33,565 nucleotides of DNA from Pseudomonas sp. TH10 (GCF_016651255.1 NZ_JAEKEG010000109.1:1-33565), one strand, 5' to 3'; shown: positions 1-8,478, counted from the stretch's first letter. A program made the numbers and translations. Notes: generated by a model from the letters alone, not told the origin.

Positions 1-1634
1 AAGCCACCCACCAGCAAAATGGTCACGGTCAACAGGGTCACAAACAGCGGGCCGTGGGTGGGGAAGCTGTTCGGGCTGACCGGCGCGGCTTTCTTCAGCG
101 CCAGGCTGCCAGCCAGCGCAAGCACGGGCAGGATGTAGCCGAAACGACCGATCAACATGCCCAGGCCGAGCATCAAGTTATGGAACGGTGTGTTCGCACT
201 CAGGCCGCCGAACGCCGAACCGTTATTGGCACTGGCCGAGGTGTAGGCGTACAGCAATTGGCTGAAACCGTGCGGGCCGGGGTTGCTGATGGTGGCCGCC
301 GGGCCTGGCAGGGTCGCGGCAATCGCGCCGAGCACCAACACGCCGACCGGCATCACCAGCAGAGTCACGACCAGCAATTGCACTTCCCGCGCCTGCAGTT
401 TTTTACCCAGGTACTCCGGTGTACGGCCGATCATCAAACCGGCGAGGAACACCGCGATCAGCACGTTGAGCAACATGCCGTAGAGCCCGGCACCGACGCC
501 GCCGAAGATCACTTCGCCGACCATCATGTTGACCAGCGCGACCATGCCGCTAAGCGGGTTAAGGCTGTCGTGCATGCCGTTGACCGAACCGTTGGACGCC
601 GACGTCGTCGTCACCGACCACAGCACCGAACCGGTGGTACCAAAGCGCGCTTCCTTGCCTTCCAGCGGCGCGGTCTGTTCCACCGCCGCGTTGTTGAGGC
701 TCGGGTTCGGCTGGTACTCAGCCCACAACGAGGTGGCGCCGCCGATCAGGAACAGCGCCAGCATGCAGGCGATGATCGCGCGGCTCTGACGCAGGTCTTT
801 GACGTAATGGCCGAAGGTAAAGACCAACGCCACCGGGATCAGAATGATCGATGACACTTCGAACAGATTGCTCCACGCGGTCGGGTTCTCGAACGGATGC
901 GCCGAGTTGACGCCGAAGAAGCCACCACCGTTGGTGCCCAGTTGCTTGATCGCAATCTGGCTGGCTGCAGGACCGAGCGGGATCACTTGATCGACGCCTT
1001 GCAGGGTCACCGCATTCACATACTGCGCGAAGGTTTGCGGCACGCCTTGCCAGACCAGATACAGCGCCAGCAACAGGCACAGCGGCAACAGGCCGTAGAG
1101 CGTTGCGCGGGTCATGTCGACCCAGAAGTTGCCAAGGGTTTTCGTCGATTTGCGACCGATACCACGGCACAGCGCAACCAGTACGGCGAGGCCAGTCGCG
1201 GCGCTGACGAAGTTCTGCACGGTGAGACCGACCATCTGGCTCAAGTAGCTGAGGGTCGCTTCGCCGCTGTAGGACTGCCAGTTGGTGTTGGTCATGAAAC
1301 TGACGGCGGTGTTGAACGCCTGCGTCCACTCTTGACCCGGCAGGTTCTGCGGGTTGAGCGGCAGGTGATCCTGGAACAACAGAATCGCGAACAGCAGCAG
1401 GAAACCGGCGAGGTTGAACGCCAGCAGCGCCAGCGTGTATTTCTGCCAGCTCTGCTCAGCCTGCGGATCAACCCCGGCAATGCGATAACAGCCGCGCTCG
1501 ACCGGACCGAGAATCGGCGTCAGCCAGGTGCGTTGACCTTCCATCACCTTGTAGTAGAAGCGCCCGAGGAACGGCGCCGGCAGCAAGACCACCGCAAAAA
1601 ACGCGAGGATCAGCCAATAGTCATAACTGTGCAT
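1..1634 (-). CDS. kdpA: Potassium-transporting ATPase subunit KdpA (3' end beyond window)
   Basis: KdpA is the inner-membrane K+ channel-like subunit of the high-affinity KdpFABC pump. About 544 residues are visible from the start MHSYDYWLILAFF; the family is around 560, so only the last 20 or so are cut off by the window edge. All four selectivity-filter loops can be read: NTNWQSYSGE near residues 116-125, GTNGGGFFG near 233, TTTSASNGSV near 342, and SASANNGSAFGG near 467. Multiple hydrophobic membrane segments alternate between them. The start at 1634 has an AGGAG ribosome site eight bases upstream and lies eight bases after kdpF, as in a kdp operon. kdpB and kdpC should follow outside the window. 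Identification rests on motifs and neighbour kdpF and is very secure. Confidence 0.97.
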   Translation of the reverse strand, partial: MHSYDYWLILAFFAVVLLPAPFLGRFYYKVMEGQRTWLTPILGPVERGCYRIAGVDPQAEQSWQKYTLALLAFNLAGFLLLFAILLFQDHLPLNPQNLPGQEWTQAFNTAVSFMTNTNWQSYSGEATLSYLSQMVGLTVQNFVSAATGLAVLVALCRGIGRKSTKTLGNFWVDMTRATLYGLLPLCLLLALYLVWQGVPQTFAQYVNAVTLQGVDQVIPLGPAASQIAIKQLGTNGGGFFGVNSAHPFENPTAWSNLFEVSSIILIPVALVFTFGHYVKDLRQSRAIIACMLALFLIGGATSLWAEYQPNPSLNNAAVEQTAPLEGKEARFGTTGSVLWSVTTTSASNGSVNGMHDSLNPLSGMVALVNMMVGEVIFGGVGAGLYGMLLNVLIAVFLAGLMIGRTPEYLGKKLQAREVQLLVVTLLVMPVGVLVLGAIAATLPGPAATISNPGPHGFSQLLYAYTSASANNGSAFGGLSANTPFHNLMLGLGMLIGRFGYILPVLALAGSLALKKAAPVSPNSFPTHGPLFVTLLTVTILLVGG

Positions 1635-1642
1635 AGCCGCTC

Positions 1643-1732
1643 CTAGTTCCGATCCGCGCGCAACAGCGCAACCAACAGATAAATGAACAGCCCCACTGCC
1701 AAAAACAGTGACACCCCGTCCAGAACGCTCAT
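1643..1732 (-). CDS. kdpF: KdpF small membrane subunit
   Basis: A 29-residue hydrophobic peptide (MSVLDGVSLFLAVGLFIYLL then VALLRADRN) with a single transmembrane helix. KdpF stabilises the KdpABC potassium pump in the inner membrane, and this sequence has the usual length and position, directly before kdpA with an eight-base gap. The ATG at 1732 has a GGAG motif about eight bases upstream. A longer reading frame through this stretch exists only because the frame happens to stay open upstream; the short start fits the family. Expression is expected with kdpA under potassium limitation. Confidence 0.93.
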   Translation of the reverse strand: MSVLDGVSLFLAVGLFIYLLVALLRADRN

Positions 1733-1819
1733 GGAAGATCTCCGTGTTACGGCGTATTGCCGTGTGTGCAGGCATTGTCGGAAAGGAGGCTGTAAAGGAA
1801 CGAGAGCGAGGGGTGCGGC

Positions 1820-1840
1820 GGGGCATAAAGAAAGCGTAAA
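1820..1840 (-). promoter_or_regulatory. Candidate KdpE-binding box of the kdp promoter
   Basis: On the minus strand the T-rich stretch TTTACGCTTTCTTTATG is followed by CCCCGCC, about 90 bases before the kdpF start. As I remember it, the E. coli KdpE site reads TTTATACTTTTTTTACA followed by CCCCGCC, so spacing and flanking C-run agree and only a few bases differ. This points to control by the KdpD/KdpE two-component system. The comparison is from memory, and no regulator gene lies in the window. Confidence 0.55.
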
Positions 1841-1939
1841 GAGTGAGGTTACGCGGGGTTTACAGCATTGCCGCTCGCGTATGAGCGGTGATTTGACCGA
1901 GAATGTCGCCCATCGAATGTCAAAGCCAGAGAAAACACC

Positions 1940-2485
1940 ATGAATGTAATCGCCACCGATTTGCCCGGTGTTCTTATTATCGAACCGAAGGTATTTGGTG
2001 ATGAACGTGGCTTCTTCTACGAAAGCTTCAACGCCAGGGCTTTCGAAGAAGCCACCGGCCTGGACACCCAGTTCGTCCAGGACAACCATTCACGCTCGCA
2101 AAAAGGCGTGCTGCGGGGCCTGCATTACCAATTGGAGAATACCCAGGGCAAGCTGGTTCGGGTAACGGCCGGGGAAGTGCTGGACGTTGCGGTGGATATC
2201 CGCCGCAGTTCACCGCACTTTGGGAAATGGGTTGCGGTGCGGTTGTCTGCAAAGAATCATCGGCAGCTATGGGTTCCGCAGGGTTTTGCCCACGGGTTCC
2301 TGGTGTTGTCCGAATTCGCCGAGTTTCTTTATAAAACCACCGACTACTACACACCGTCCGCAGAGCGCAGTATTCGTTGGGACGATCCGGATCTGGCCAT
2401 CGACTGGCAATTGGATGGAGCACCACAACTGTCCGCCAAGGATCAAGCGGCACTGTTCCTGAAGGATGCAGAGGTGTTCTCGTGA
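1940..2485 (+). CDS. rfbC: dTDP-4-dehydrorhamnose 3,5-epimerase (RmlC)
   Basis: 181 residues, the usual RmlC size. The enzyme double-epimerises dTDP-4-keto-6-deoxyglucose at C3 and C5, the third step to dTDP-L-rhamnose in the cytoplasm. The cupin signature is visible: RGFFYESFN near residue 23, the GVLRGLHYQ block with catalytic His62, Lys71 in GKLVRV, and the aromatic FLYKTTDYY near 129-137. First gene of an rfbCBAD operon; the end overlaps a possible GTG start of rfbB. The ribosome site before ATG 1940 is weak (AGAGAAAA). The 207-base gap to divergent kdpF must hold both promoters; an inverted repeat CCGCTC/GAGCGG lies at 1871-1888. Confidence 0.96.
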   Translation: MNVIATDLPGVLIIEPKVFGDERGFFYESFNARAFEEATGLDTQFVQDNHSRSQKGVLRGLHYQLENTQGKLVRVTAGEVLDVAVDIRRSSPHFGKWVAVRLSAKNHRQLWVPQGFAHGFLVLSEFAEFLYKTTDYYTPSAERSIRWDDPDLAIDWQLDGAPQLSAKDQAALFLKDAEVFS

Positions 2486-2502
2486 ATCCAGGTCAGAACA
2501 AC

Positions 2503-3585
2503 ATGCGTATCCTCATCACTGGCGGTGCCGGCTTCATCGGTTCGGCACTTATTCGCGAGCTGATTTCGCAGACCGGGCATGAAGTCCTCAATCTGGACAA
2601 GCTGACCTACGCGGGCAATCTCGAATCCTTGGCCAGCATTGCCAGTGACACGCGTTATGAGTTCGTCCAGGTCGATATCGTTGACCAGGCAGCCGTGAGT
2701 GCAGTGTTCACGCGATTCCAACCTCAAGCAATCATGCACCTGGCTGCAGAGTCTCATGTGGACCGCTCGATCGATGGTCCATCGGATTTCATCCAGACCA
2801 ACATCGTCGGCACTTACAGTTTGCTGGAAGCGGCGCGGGCCTACTGGCAGACCCTGGCCGAGCCCGAAAAGAGCGCTTTCCGTTTTCATCACATCTCCAC
2901 CGACGAAGTTTACGGCGACCTGCATGGCGTCGACGATCTGTTTACGGAGGCAACTCCTTATGCCCCAAGCTCTCCCTACTCTGCCAGCAAGGCGGCATCT
3001 GACCATCTGGTTCGAGCCTGGCAGCGCACTTACGGACTGCCGGTGCTGTTGACCAATTGCTCGAACAACTACGGCCCGTTCCACTTCCCTGAAAAGTTGA
3101 TTCCACTGGTCATACTCAATGCTTTGGCCGGAAAGCCGCTGCCGGTGTATGGCAATGGCCTGCAAGTGCGCGACTGGCTGTTTGTCGAGGACCACGCCCG
3201 GGCGCTACTCAAGGTAGTAACCAAAGGTACAGTGGGCGAGACCTACAACATCGGCGGCCACAACGAACAGAAAAACATCGATGTAGTGCGCGGCATCTGC
3301 GCCCTGCTCGAAGAACTGGCCCCGCAAAAACCCGAAGGCGTTGCGCTGTATACCGACCTGATCACGTTCGTTCAGGATCGACCGGGGCACGACCAACGTT
3401 ACGCAATCGATGCCGGCAAAATCGAGCGCGAGCTTGGCTGGGTGCCTGAAGAGACCTTCCAATCCGGTCTGCGCAAAACTGTCCAGTGGTATCTGGCTAA
3501 CCTCGAATGGTGCCGCCGCGTCCAGGACGGCAGCTATCAGGGCGAACGCCTGGGCGCCATCAATACTCGGGAACTGCTCGCATGA
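2503..3585 (+). CDS. rfbB: dTDP-glucose 4,6-dehydratase (RmlB)
   Basis: 360 residues from ATG 2503. It oxidises and dehydrates dTDP-glucose to dTDP-4-keto-6-deoxyglucose, using bound NAD+. The Rossmann motif TGGAGFIGS lies at residues 6-14, the catalytic STDEVYG triplet (Thr133, Asp134, Glu135) follows, and the YxxxK pair is Tyr159/Lys163 in [11 protein letters not shown] at 2482 is in frame and overlaps the rfbC stop as GTGA; it would add seven residues (MNPGQNN) and has GAGGTG upstream, so translational coupling from there is possible. ATG 2503 was preferred because homologues normally begin right at [10 protein letters not shown]. The stop overlaps rfbA by four bases. Confidence 0.95.
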   Translation: MRILITGGAGFIGSALIRELISQTGHEVLNLDKLTYAGNLESLASIASDTRYEFVQVDIVDQAAVSAVFTRFQPQAIMHLAAESHVDRSIDGPSDFIQTNIVGTYSLLEAARAYWQTLAEPEKSAFRFHHISTDEVYGDLHGVDDLFTEATPYAPSSPYSASKAASDHLVRAWQRTYGLPVLLTNCSNNYGPFHFPEKLIPLVILNALAGKPLPVYGNGLQVRDWLFVEDHARALLKVVTKGTVGETYNIGGHNEQKNIDVVRGICALLEELAPQKPEGVALYTDLITFVQDRPGHDQRYAIDAGKIERELGWVPEETFQSGLRKTVQWYLANLEWCRRVQDGSYQGERLGAINTRELLA

Positions 3586-4457
3586 TGAAAGGTATCGTTC
3601 TGGCAGGCGGATCCGGTACGCGCCTGCATCCAATCACACTCGGTGTGTCTAAACAGCTTTTGCCGGTTTACGACAAACCAATGATCTATTACCCGATTTC
3701 AGTTTTGATGCTGGCCGGCATCAAGGACATCCTGCTGATTTCCACCCCGCACGATCTGCCGCAGTATCGCAATCTACTGGGTGATGGGAGTCAATTTGGG
3801 GTGAACTTCAGCTATGCCGAGCAGCCGTCACCGGATGGTCTGGCTCAGGCCTTTTTGATTGGCGAAGCGTTCATAGGCGACGATCCGGTGTGCCTGATTC
3901 TCGGTGACAACATCTTCCATGGCCAGCACTTCGGCGAACAACTGCGGAGCGCGGCAAACCGCGCCTCTGGTGCCACCGTCTTCGGTTACTGGGTCAAAGA
4001 CCCCGAGCGCTTTGGCGTGATCGATTTCGACAGTGCAGGCCGCGCGCTGTCGATTGAAGAAAAACCGAAATCCCCGAAGTCCAGCTATGCCGTTACCGGC
4101 CTGTACTTTTACGACAACGATGTCGTCGAGATTGCCAGGGCCGTGAAGCCTTCAGCGCGGGGCGAGCTGGAAATCACCGACGTGAACAATGCCTACCTTG
4201 CGCGCGGCGACCTGCAGGTCGAACGTTTCGGGCGAGGGTTCGCCTGGTTGGACACCGGTACCCACGACAGCCTGCTCGAAGCGTCACAGTACGTGCAGAC
4301 CATCGAGCATCGGCAAGGCTTGAAAGTGGCTTGCCTTGAAGAGATAGCGTACGAAAACAAGTGGATCGACCGCAAACAATTACTGGATCGCGCTCGCTAT
4401 TTCGGCAAGACCGGTTATGGGCAGTACCTGGCGAAGCTGGCCGGCGAAGGGCAATGA
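3582..4457 (+). CDS. rfbA: Glucose-1-phosphate thymidylyltransferase (RmlA)
   Basis: 291 residues. It couples dTTP and glucose-1-phosphate to dTDP-glucose, the first committed step of dTDP-rhamnose synthesis and the feedback-controlled one in the family. The nucleotide-binding signature [13 protein letters not shown] is at residues 7-19, followed by [16 protein letters not shown], and the metal-binding [10 protein letters not shown] near residue 106. ATG 3582 overlaps the rfbB stop (ATGA); a second ATG sits at 3585. The upstream in-frame extension to 3507 lies inside rfbB and is not real. The four-base overlap indicates coupled translation with rfbB. Confidence 0.96.
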   Translation: MMKGIVLAGGSGTRLHPITLGVSKQLLPVYDKPMIYYPISVLMLAGIKDILLISTPHDLPQYRNLLGDGSQFGVNFSYAEQPSPDGLAQAFLIGEAFIGDDPVCLILGDNIFHGQHFGEQLRSAANRASGATVFGYWVKDPERFGVIDFDSAGRALSIEEKPKSPKSSYAVTGLYFYDNDVVEIARAVKPSARGELEITDVNNAYLARGDLQVERFGRGFAWLDTGTHDSLLEASQYVQTIEHRQGLKVACLEEIAYENKWIDRKQLLDRARYFGKTGYGQYLAKLAGEGQ

Positions 4458-4471
4458 CTCATGGGCATCCA

Positions 4472-5344
4472 ATGAAAATCCTCATCAGTGGCCAGCATGG
4501 TCAGGTGTCCCGGGAGTTGCAGCGGTGTCTTGGCGCAGTCGGCGAGTTGATCGTATCAGGGCGCGATCAGATGGACCTGGCGCATCCCGATCAGATCCGC
4601 CAACAGGTTCAACGGGTGCGTCCCGACCTGATTATAAATGCCGCCGCCTACACCGCCGTCGATCTGGCAGAAAGCGAGCCCGAAGCCGCTTTGGCTATCA
4701 ATGGGATCGCCCCGGGCATTTTCGCCGAAGAAGCATTGGTGCTTGGCATCCCATTGATTCATTACTCCACCGACTATGTATTCGACGGTTCGAAGCCTGG
4801 GCCGTACACAGAGGAAGATGCGCCTAATCCGCTGGGCGTTTACGGCAATAGCAAATTGGCGGGGGAGCGAGCGATAACCCAGGTGCAAGGCCAGCACCTG
4901 ATCCTGCGCACCAGCTGGGTGTACTCGACCCACGGGCGCAACTTCCTGCTGACCATGCAACGTTTGCTGCAGGAAAAACCGGAACTGCGCATCGTTGCCG
5001 ATCAGATCGGCGCACCCACTTGGGCAGGAACAATCGCGGCCAGCACCCTTGCTCTGATTAAGCGCTGGCAGTACGGCGATGCGGGTGCCTGGGGGATTTA
5101 TCACTTGACCGCCCAAGGTGAAACATCATGGTTTGGTTTTGCTCAGGCCATCGGAGACGCGTTGCGCGAGCGCGGAGCGCCCTGCGCGAACCTGCTACCT
5201 ATCCCCTCCAGTGATTACCCGACGCCAGCCGAACGCCCGCTGAACTCGAGACTGGATTGCACCCGTCTGGAGCAGGAGTGGGGCGTGAGCCAGCCTCAGT
5301 GGGCAGCCGCGCTGCAGGAGTGCTTGGCAAAACAAACCCTTTAA
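4472..5344 (+). CDS. rfbD: dTDP-4-dehydrorhamnose reductase (RmlD)
   Basis: 290 residues from ATG 4472. It reduces dTDP-4-keto-L-rhamnose with NAD(P)H to dTDP-L-rhamnose, the last pathway step. The nucleotide-binding motif GQHGQVSREL is at residues 7-16, the STDYVFDG block follows, and the catalytic YxxxK is in GVYGNSKLAGE. RTSWVYSTHGRNF further supports RmlD. An in-frame ATG at 4454 overlaps the rfbA stop (ATGA) and would add six residues, so the true start is uncertain. Last gene of the operon; a palindromic repeat follows about 15 bases after the stop. Confidence 0.95.
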   Translation: MKILISGQHGQVSRELQRCLGAVGELIVSGRDQMDLAHPDQIRQQVQRVRPDLIINAAAYTAVDLAESEPEAALAINGIAPGIFAEEALVLGIPLIHYSTDYVFDGSKPGPYTEEDAPNPLGVYGNSKLAGERAITQVQGQHLILRTSWVYSTHGRNFLLTMQRLLQEKPELRIVADQIGAPTWAGTIAASTLALIKRWQYGDAGAWGIYHLTAQGETSWFGFAQAIGDALRERGAPCANLLPIPSSDYPTPAERPLNSRLDCTRLEQEWGVSQPQWAAALQECLAKQTL

Positions 5345-5359
5345 GGCCAGCCGCCCGCC

Positions 5360-5448
5360 TGTGGCGAGGGAGTTACTCCCGCTGGGGCGCGAAGCGGCCC
5401 CAAACCGGGTCTACTGGCAGCCCATTGGGAGCTAGCTCCCTCGCCACA
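5360..5448. repeat. Palindromic REP-type element
   Basis: TGTGGCGAGGGAG at 5360-5372 is matched by its exact reverse complement CTCCCTCGCCACA at 5436-5448. Inside lies a second imperfect stem, GGGGCGC-GAA-GCGGCCCC, at 5384-5401. This arrangement is characteristic of the short extragenic palindromes scattered through Pseudomonas fluorescens genomes. It sits just after rfbD and may also end its transcript. Confidence 0.8.
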
Positions 5449-5595
5449 AAGTTAGTGTCAGGTTTGGCAAAATCTGCGCGCGAAGACGGCATATCAGCCA
5501 TGAATGCCCTCGACTGGCGCAAGCACTCGCCGATATCCGGTGGCGAACATCCCCGATACGACAGCTTTCAGCGCTTTACGACCTCCAAAAGTAGA

Positions 5596-5612
5596 CTGGC
5601 ACGCCCACTGCA
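5596..5612 (+). promoter_or_regulatory. Candidate sigma-54 (-24/-12) promoter
   Basis: CTGGCACGCCCACTGCA matches the RpoN consensus: TGGCACG at -24, then GC at -12, with exactly ten bases between the GG and the GC. It lies about 45 bases upstream of the permease ATG, which leaves a plausible leader. In Pseudomonas, ethanolamine uptake and breakdown genes are known to be driven by the enhancer-binding protein EatR with sigma-54, so this fits the gene downstream. The enhancer site was not identified. Confidence 0.7.
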
Positions 5613-5656
5613 CGCGCCCTCCCCCGAGCTTTCCAAACCGTTCAGGGAGCAAACGC

Positions 5657-7030
5657 ATGAACACACAACTCAAACCCACACTGGGCACGCTGCACCTGTG
5701 GGGCATCGCCGTCGGGCTGGTGATTTCCGGGGAGTATTTCGGCTGGAGTTACGGCTGGGGTGTCGCCGGAACGCTGGGCTTTCTGGTGACCTCCTTCATG
5801 GTCGCGACCATGTACACCTGCTTCATCTTCAGCTTCACCGAACTGACCACTGCGATTCCCCACGCTGGCGGGCCATTTGCCTACAGCCGCCGGGCGTTCG
5901 GCGAAAAAGGCGGGTTGATCGCCGGGCTGGCAACGTTGATCGAATTCGTCTTCGCACCACCAGCGATTGCCTTGGCCATTGGCGCTTACCTCAACGTGCA
6001 ATTCCCCGCGCTCGATCCGAAACACGCGGCGGTCGGCGCCTACATCGTGTTCATGGGCTTGAACATCCTTGGCGTGAAACTGGCGGCGACCTTCGAGTTG
6101 ATCGTCTGCGTACTCGCCGTCGCCGAGTTGCTGGTGTTCATGGGCGTGGTCGCCCCGGCCTTCAGCTTCAGCAATTTCGCCCTCAATGGCTGGGCCGGTT
6201 CGGATGTGTTCGGCGCGCCAGCGATTGCCGGGATGTTTGCCGCGATCCCGTTCGCGATCTGGTTCTTCCTCGCCATCGAAGGCGCGGCCATGGCTGCCGA
6301 AGAAGCCAAGGACCCGAAACGCACGATTCCCAAGGCCTACATCAGCGGCATTCTGACTCTGGTGCTGTTGGCCATGGGCGTGATGTTCTTTGCTGGCGGC
6401 GTCGGCGACTGGCGCACCCTGGCGAACATCAACGATCCCCTGCCGCAAGCGATGAAAACCGTGGTCGGCGACAATTCCGGCTGGCTGCACATGCTGGTGT
6501 GGATCGGCTTGTTCGGACTGGTGGCGAGTTTCCACGGGATCATCCTTGGCTACTCGCGGCAGTTCTTCGCCCTCGCCCGCGCCGGTTACCTGCCGGCCTC
6601 GCTGGCGAAACTGTCGCGCTTCCAGACGCCACACCGCGCGATCATCGCCGGCGGCATCATCGGCATTGCCGCCATTTACAGCGACGGCCTGATCAACCTC
6701 GGCGGCATGACCCTCACCGCCGCGATGATCACCATGGCGGTGTTCGGCGCGATCGTGATGTACATCATGAGCATGCTCAGCCTGTTCAAGCTGCGCAAAA
6801 CCGAACCGAATCTGGAGCGGACTTTCCGCGCGCCGTGCTACCCGCTGGTCCCGATGATTGCGCTGGTGCTGGCAGTGGTGTGTCTGGTGGCGATGGCGTG
6901 GTTCAACGCGCTGATCGGCTTGATCTTCCTCGGCTTCATGGCCGTGGGCTTCATCTACTTCCTGCTGACCGGTCAACTTCGCGCCAACGCCCCGGCCGAC
7001 GCCATGCTCACGGGCCACTCACTCATGTAG
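5657..7030 (+). CDS. eat: Ethanolamine permease (APC superfamily)
   Basis: 457 residues with about twelve hydrophobic segments. The opening LGTLHLWGIAVGLVISGEYF, followed by GWSYGWGVAG, and the block AIPHAGGPFAYSRRAFGEKGG are the hallmarks of the amino acid/polyamine/organocation family branch that contains ethanolamine permeases. FFLAIEGAAMAAEEAKDPKR in the middle is also typical of that branch. It should import ethanolamine across the inner membrane as a nitrogen and carbon source. ATG 5657 was chosen because GGGAG lies eight bases before it; the longer in-frame extension to 5504 covers the sigma-54 promoter and is not coding. The eutBC lyase genes are not next to it here. A close amino-acid permease is the alternative. 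Confidence 0.82.
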   Translation: MNTQLKPTLGTLHLWGIAVGLVISGEYFGWSYGWGVAGTLGFLVTSFMVATMYTCFIFSFTELTTAIPHAGGPFAYSRRAFGEKGGLIAGLATLIEFVFAPPAIALAIGAYLNVQFPALDPKHAAVGAYIVFMGLNILGVKLAATFELIVCVLAVAELLVFMGVVAPAFSFSNFALNGWAGSDVFGAPAIAGMFAAIPFAIWFFLAIEGAAMAAEEAKDPKRTIPKAYISGILTLVLLAMGVMFFAGGVGDWRTLANINDPLPQAMKTVVGDNSGWLHMLVWIGLFGLVASFHGIILGYSRQFFALARAGYLPASLAKLSRFQTPHRAIIAGGIIGIAAIYSDGLINLGGMTLTAAMITMAVFGAIVMYIMSMLSLFKLRKTEPNLERTFRAPCYPLVPMIALVLAVVCLVAMAWFNALIGLIFLGFMAVGFIYFLLTGQLRANAPADAMLTGHSLM

Positions 7031-7111
7031 GAGCTGCCACAGGCTGCGATCTGTTGATGTTGTTTTTTAAGACAGCAAAGTCAAAGGATCGCAGCCTTCG
7101 GCAGCTCCTAC
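7027..7111. repeat. Inverted repeat after the permease, REP-like, possible terminator
   Basis: A 25-base arm at 7027-7051 (GTAGGAGCTGCC... GCTGCGATC) is repeated in reverse at 7087-7111 with two small differences. The stop codon of the permease is part of the first arm. The second arm recurs nearly unchanged at 7421-7445 and at 28517-28541, so it belongs to a dispersed family. The large paired stem could also stop transcription, but no clear U-run follows. Confidence 0.75.
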
Positions 7112-7148
7112 AGGGATATGCGTAATGCATAACAGGCCTAGAATGGAA

Positions 7149-7178
7149 CCACTGCGAAGTCACTTCGCTCAAAAGTGG
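7149..7178. promoter_or_regulatory. Nested dyad upstream of the DUF2897 gene
   Basis: GCGAAGT-C-ACTTCGC at 7154-7168 is a perfect 15-base dyad, and it is enclosed by CCACT (7149-7153) and AGTGG (7174-7178). It lies 60-90 bases before the next start codon, which suits an operator. No regulator is known to me for this motif. Confidence 0.35.
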
Positions 7179-7237
7179 TAAGCAGCATCGCACGACGAAA
7201 ATCTCGTCTGTCGATCTGCCATTTAAGGAGAGCCGTT

Positions 7238-7405
7238 ATGCCCTGGTATGCCTGGTTGATTCTGGTCGTTGCAATCGGCTCGATCGTTGGCGGTCTGATG
7301 ATGCTGCGTGACACTGCCCACAAGGTCGAACTCACCGACGAGCAACGTAAACGCGTCGCCGAACGCAATGCGGACATGGACGCCAAGGAAGCAAAAAATC
7401 GCTGA
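7238..7405 (+). CDS. Small membrane protein, DUF2897 family
   Basis: 55 residues: one N-terminal transmembrane helix (AWLILVVAIGSIVGGLMML, residues 5-23) followed by a charged tail (DTAHKVELTDEQRKRVAERN). Size and sequence agree with the DUF2897 proteins common in Pseudomonas, whose function is not known. ATG 7238 follows AAGGAG by six bases, an excellent ribosome site; the in-frame extension back to 7175 has none. The gene stands alone between two palindromic elements and ends before a strong terminator. Confidence 0.8.
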   Translation: MPWYAWLILVVAIGSIVGGLMMLRDTAHKVELTDEQRKRVAERNADMDAKEAKNR

Positions 7406-7416
7406 ACCTTAAGATC

Positions 7417-7466
7417 AAAAGATCGCAGCCTTCGGCAGCTTCTACCGGAGGCTGCGATCTTTTTTA
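7417..7466. terminator. Bidirectional rho-independent terminator
   Basis: AAAAGATCGCAGCC at 7417-7430 pairs with GGCTGCGATCTTTT at 7450-7463, with a T-run continuing to 7466 on the plus strand and a T-run on the minus strand as well. It separates the DUF2897 gene from the convergent DUF1989 gene, whose stop codon lies in the T-run. Its left part is a copy of the dispersed repeat arm seen at 7087-7111. Confidence 0.85.
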
Positions 7467-8315
7467 TTTTTCCCAGTCTGCCTTGGCGATGTGCAGGCCG
7501 TGCATCCCGTTGTATGCAGCACGCTCGGGCTGGCTCCAACCTTCCAGCAACTCATCTTCCAACCGATAAATCTCCACTCCAAGCGGACGACATACGCTCA
7601 ACGGATCCTGCGCGTCCGGCCCCCACATCGGCAAAGACAAATCCCCTCCCGGGCAGGTCGACAGCGCACACAGCAGATCAATCTCGGCAAAGAATTCCAG
7701 GTAATCGCCCTTCTGCGCCGGACAGGCTTTCATGAAGTACATGTCGTCATGATTGAGGCCCGTGCACTGGAAAATATTCAACACGTCATGCACGTCGAAC
7801 TCGGTCAGACCATGGGGTAATACGGCCCGGGTCAGGTTCGAATGGCAATGATGGTGAAAGTCCTCGCCCGTGAGCATTTTGTTCACATAGGGATCGCAAC
7901 GCGTGCCCAGCAGGTCGTGCAAGCGGCCACCGTGTTCGTCGACGCCGTAAGCGGCCAGGCTGTCATCGGTGATGGTCACCAATGGCCGCAAAAAGGGCAG
8001 GTTCGACCACAGCCGGTCATGGGTACTGACATGCGCGCCTTGCAGTTGACGGGTGCGGGCCGCCCACAGGCGTTCGCGGGGATCGTTGGCATTCCAGACG
8101 TTAAAATCACCCACTTGTGGCCCGACCGGTGTGGTAACTCGAAACACATGCCCAGCCGGGACATGCCATGCGCGCCCGGTGCGAATCGGCACCTCAAATT
8201 GCTCGATCAGCGTGCGAGCGTCCTGCGCCTCACGAATTCGGTTGTAAAACGCGGTGTCCACCTGCAAAGCCGCGCCTTTGCTGACCTGATAGGCCGCCGG
8301 GTAATCTTTGAACAT
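7464..8315 (-). CDS. DUF1989 (urea carboxylase-associated) family protein
   Basis: 283 residues. The conserved blocks of DUF1989 are present: GDFNVWNANDPRERLWAART near residues 69-88, a His/Cys cluster FHHHCHSN at 153-160, and CPAQKGDYLEFFAEIDLL followed by CALSTCPGGD. Members are often encoded beside urea carboxylase or nitrogen genes, but this one is not, and the reaction it performs is not established. The His and Cys residues suggest metal binding, which is my inference. Start 8315 has AGGAG about eight bases upstream; the in-frame start at 8345 lacks a site. It is divergent from the TetR gene across a 186-base gap, so that regulator may control it. Confidence 0.78.
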   Translation of the reverse strand: MFKDYPAAYQVSKGAALQVDTAFYNRIREAQDARTLIEQFEVPIRTGRAWHVPAGHVFRVTTPVGPQVGDFNVWNANDPRERLWAARTRQLQGAHVSTHDRLWSNLPFLRPLVTITDDSLAAYGVDEHGGRLHDLLGTRCDPYVNKMLTGEDFHHHCHSNLTRAVLPHGLTEFDVHDVLNIFQCTGLNHDDMYFMKACPAQKGDYLEFFAEIDLLCALSTCPGGDLSLPMWGPDAQDPLSVCRPLGVEIYRLEDELLEGWSQPERAAYNGMHGLHIAKADWEK

Positions 8316-8453
8316 GATCGTCTCCTCGCTCAGGCAGACCGCCAAGGCTCAGCGGTCCCGGATTAATAAAAGTCTGCAGGCGAGCAAACACTATTCATGC
8401 CAGGTTGCGCTTTGAAGCTTCCGGGTGCTTTTTTAGGAATAGAAGACAGTCAC

Positions 8454-8478
8454 CATCTAAGCTTCCTTGGTTAAGATG
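8454..8478. promoter_or_regulatory. Possible TetR operator
   Basis: CATCTAA at 8454-8460 and TTAAGATG at 8471-8478 form an imperfect inverted repeat in the gap between the divergent DUF1989 and TetR genes, just before the TetR start. TetR proteins usually bind such repeats in this position. The symmetry is imperfect, so this is only a candidate. Confidence 0.25.

Noticed and set aside
54..1646. Two long plus-strand frames opposite kdpA
   Set aside because: kdpA carries all four selectivity loops, so the opposite frames are shadows.
5642..7018. 458-codon minus-strand frame opposite the permease
   Set aside because: Antisense shadow rich in His, Glu, Gln and Arg, with no family signature.
5257..7125. 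622-codon plus-strand frame over the end of rfbD and the permease
   Set aside because: Overlaps two well-supported genes in another frame; arginine/histidine-rich, low-complexity translation typical of a shadow in high-GC DNA.
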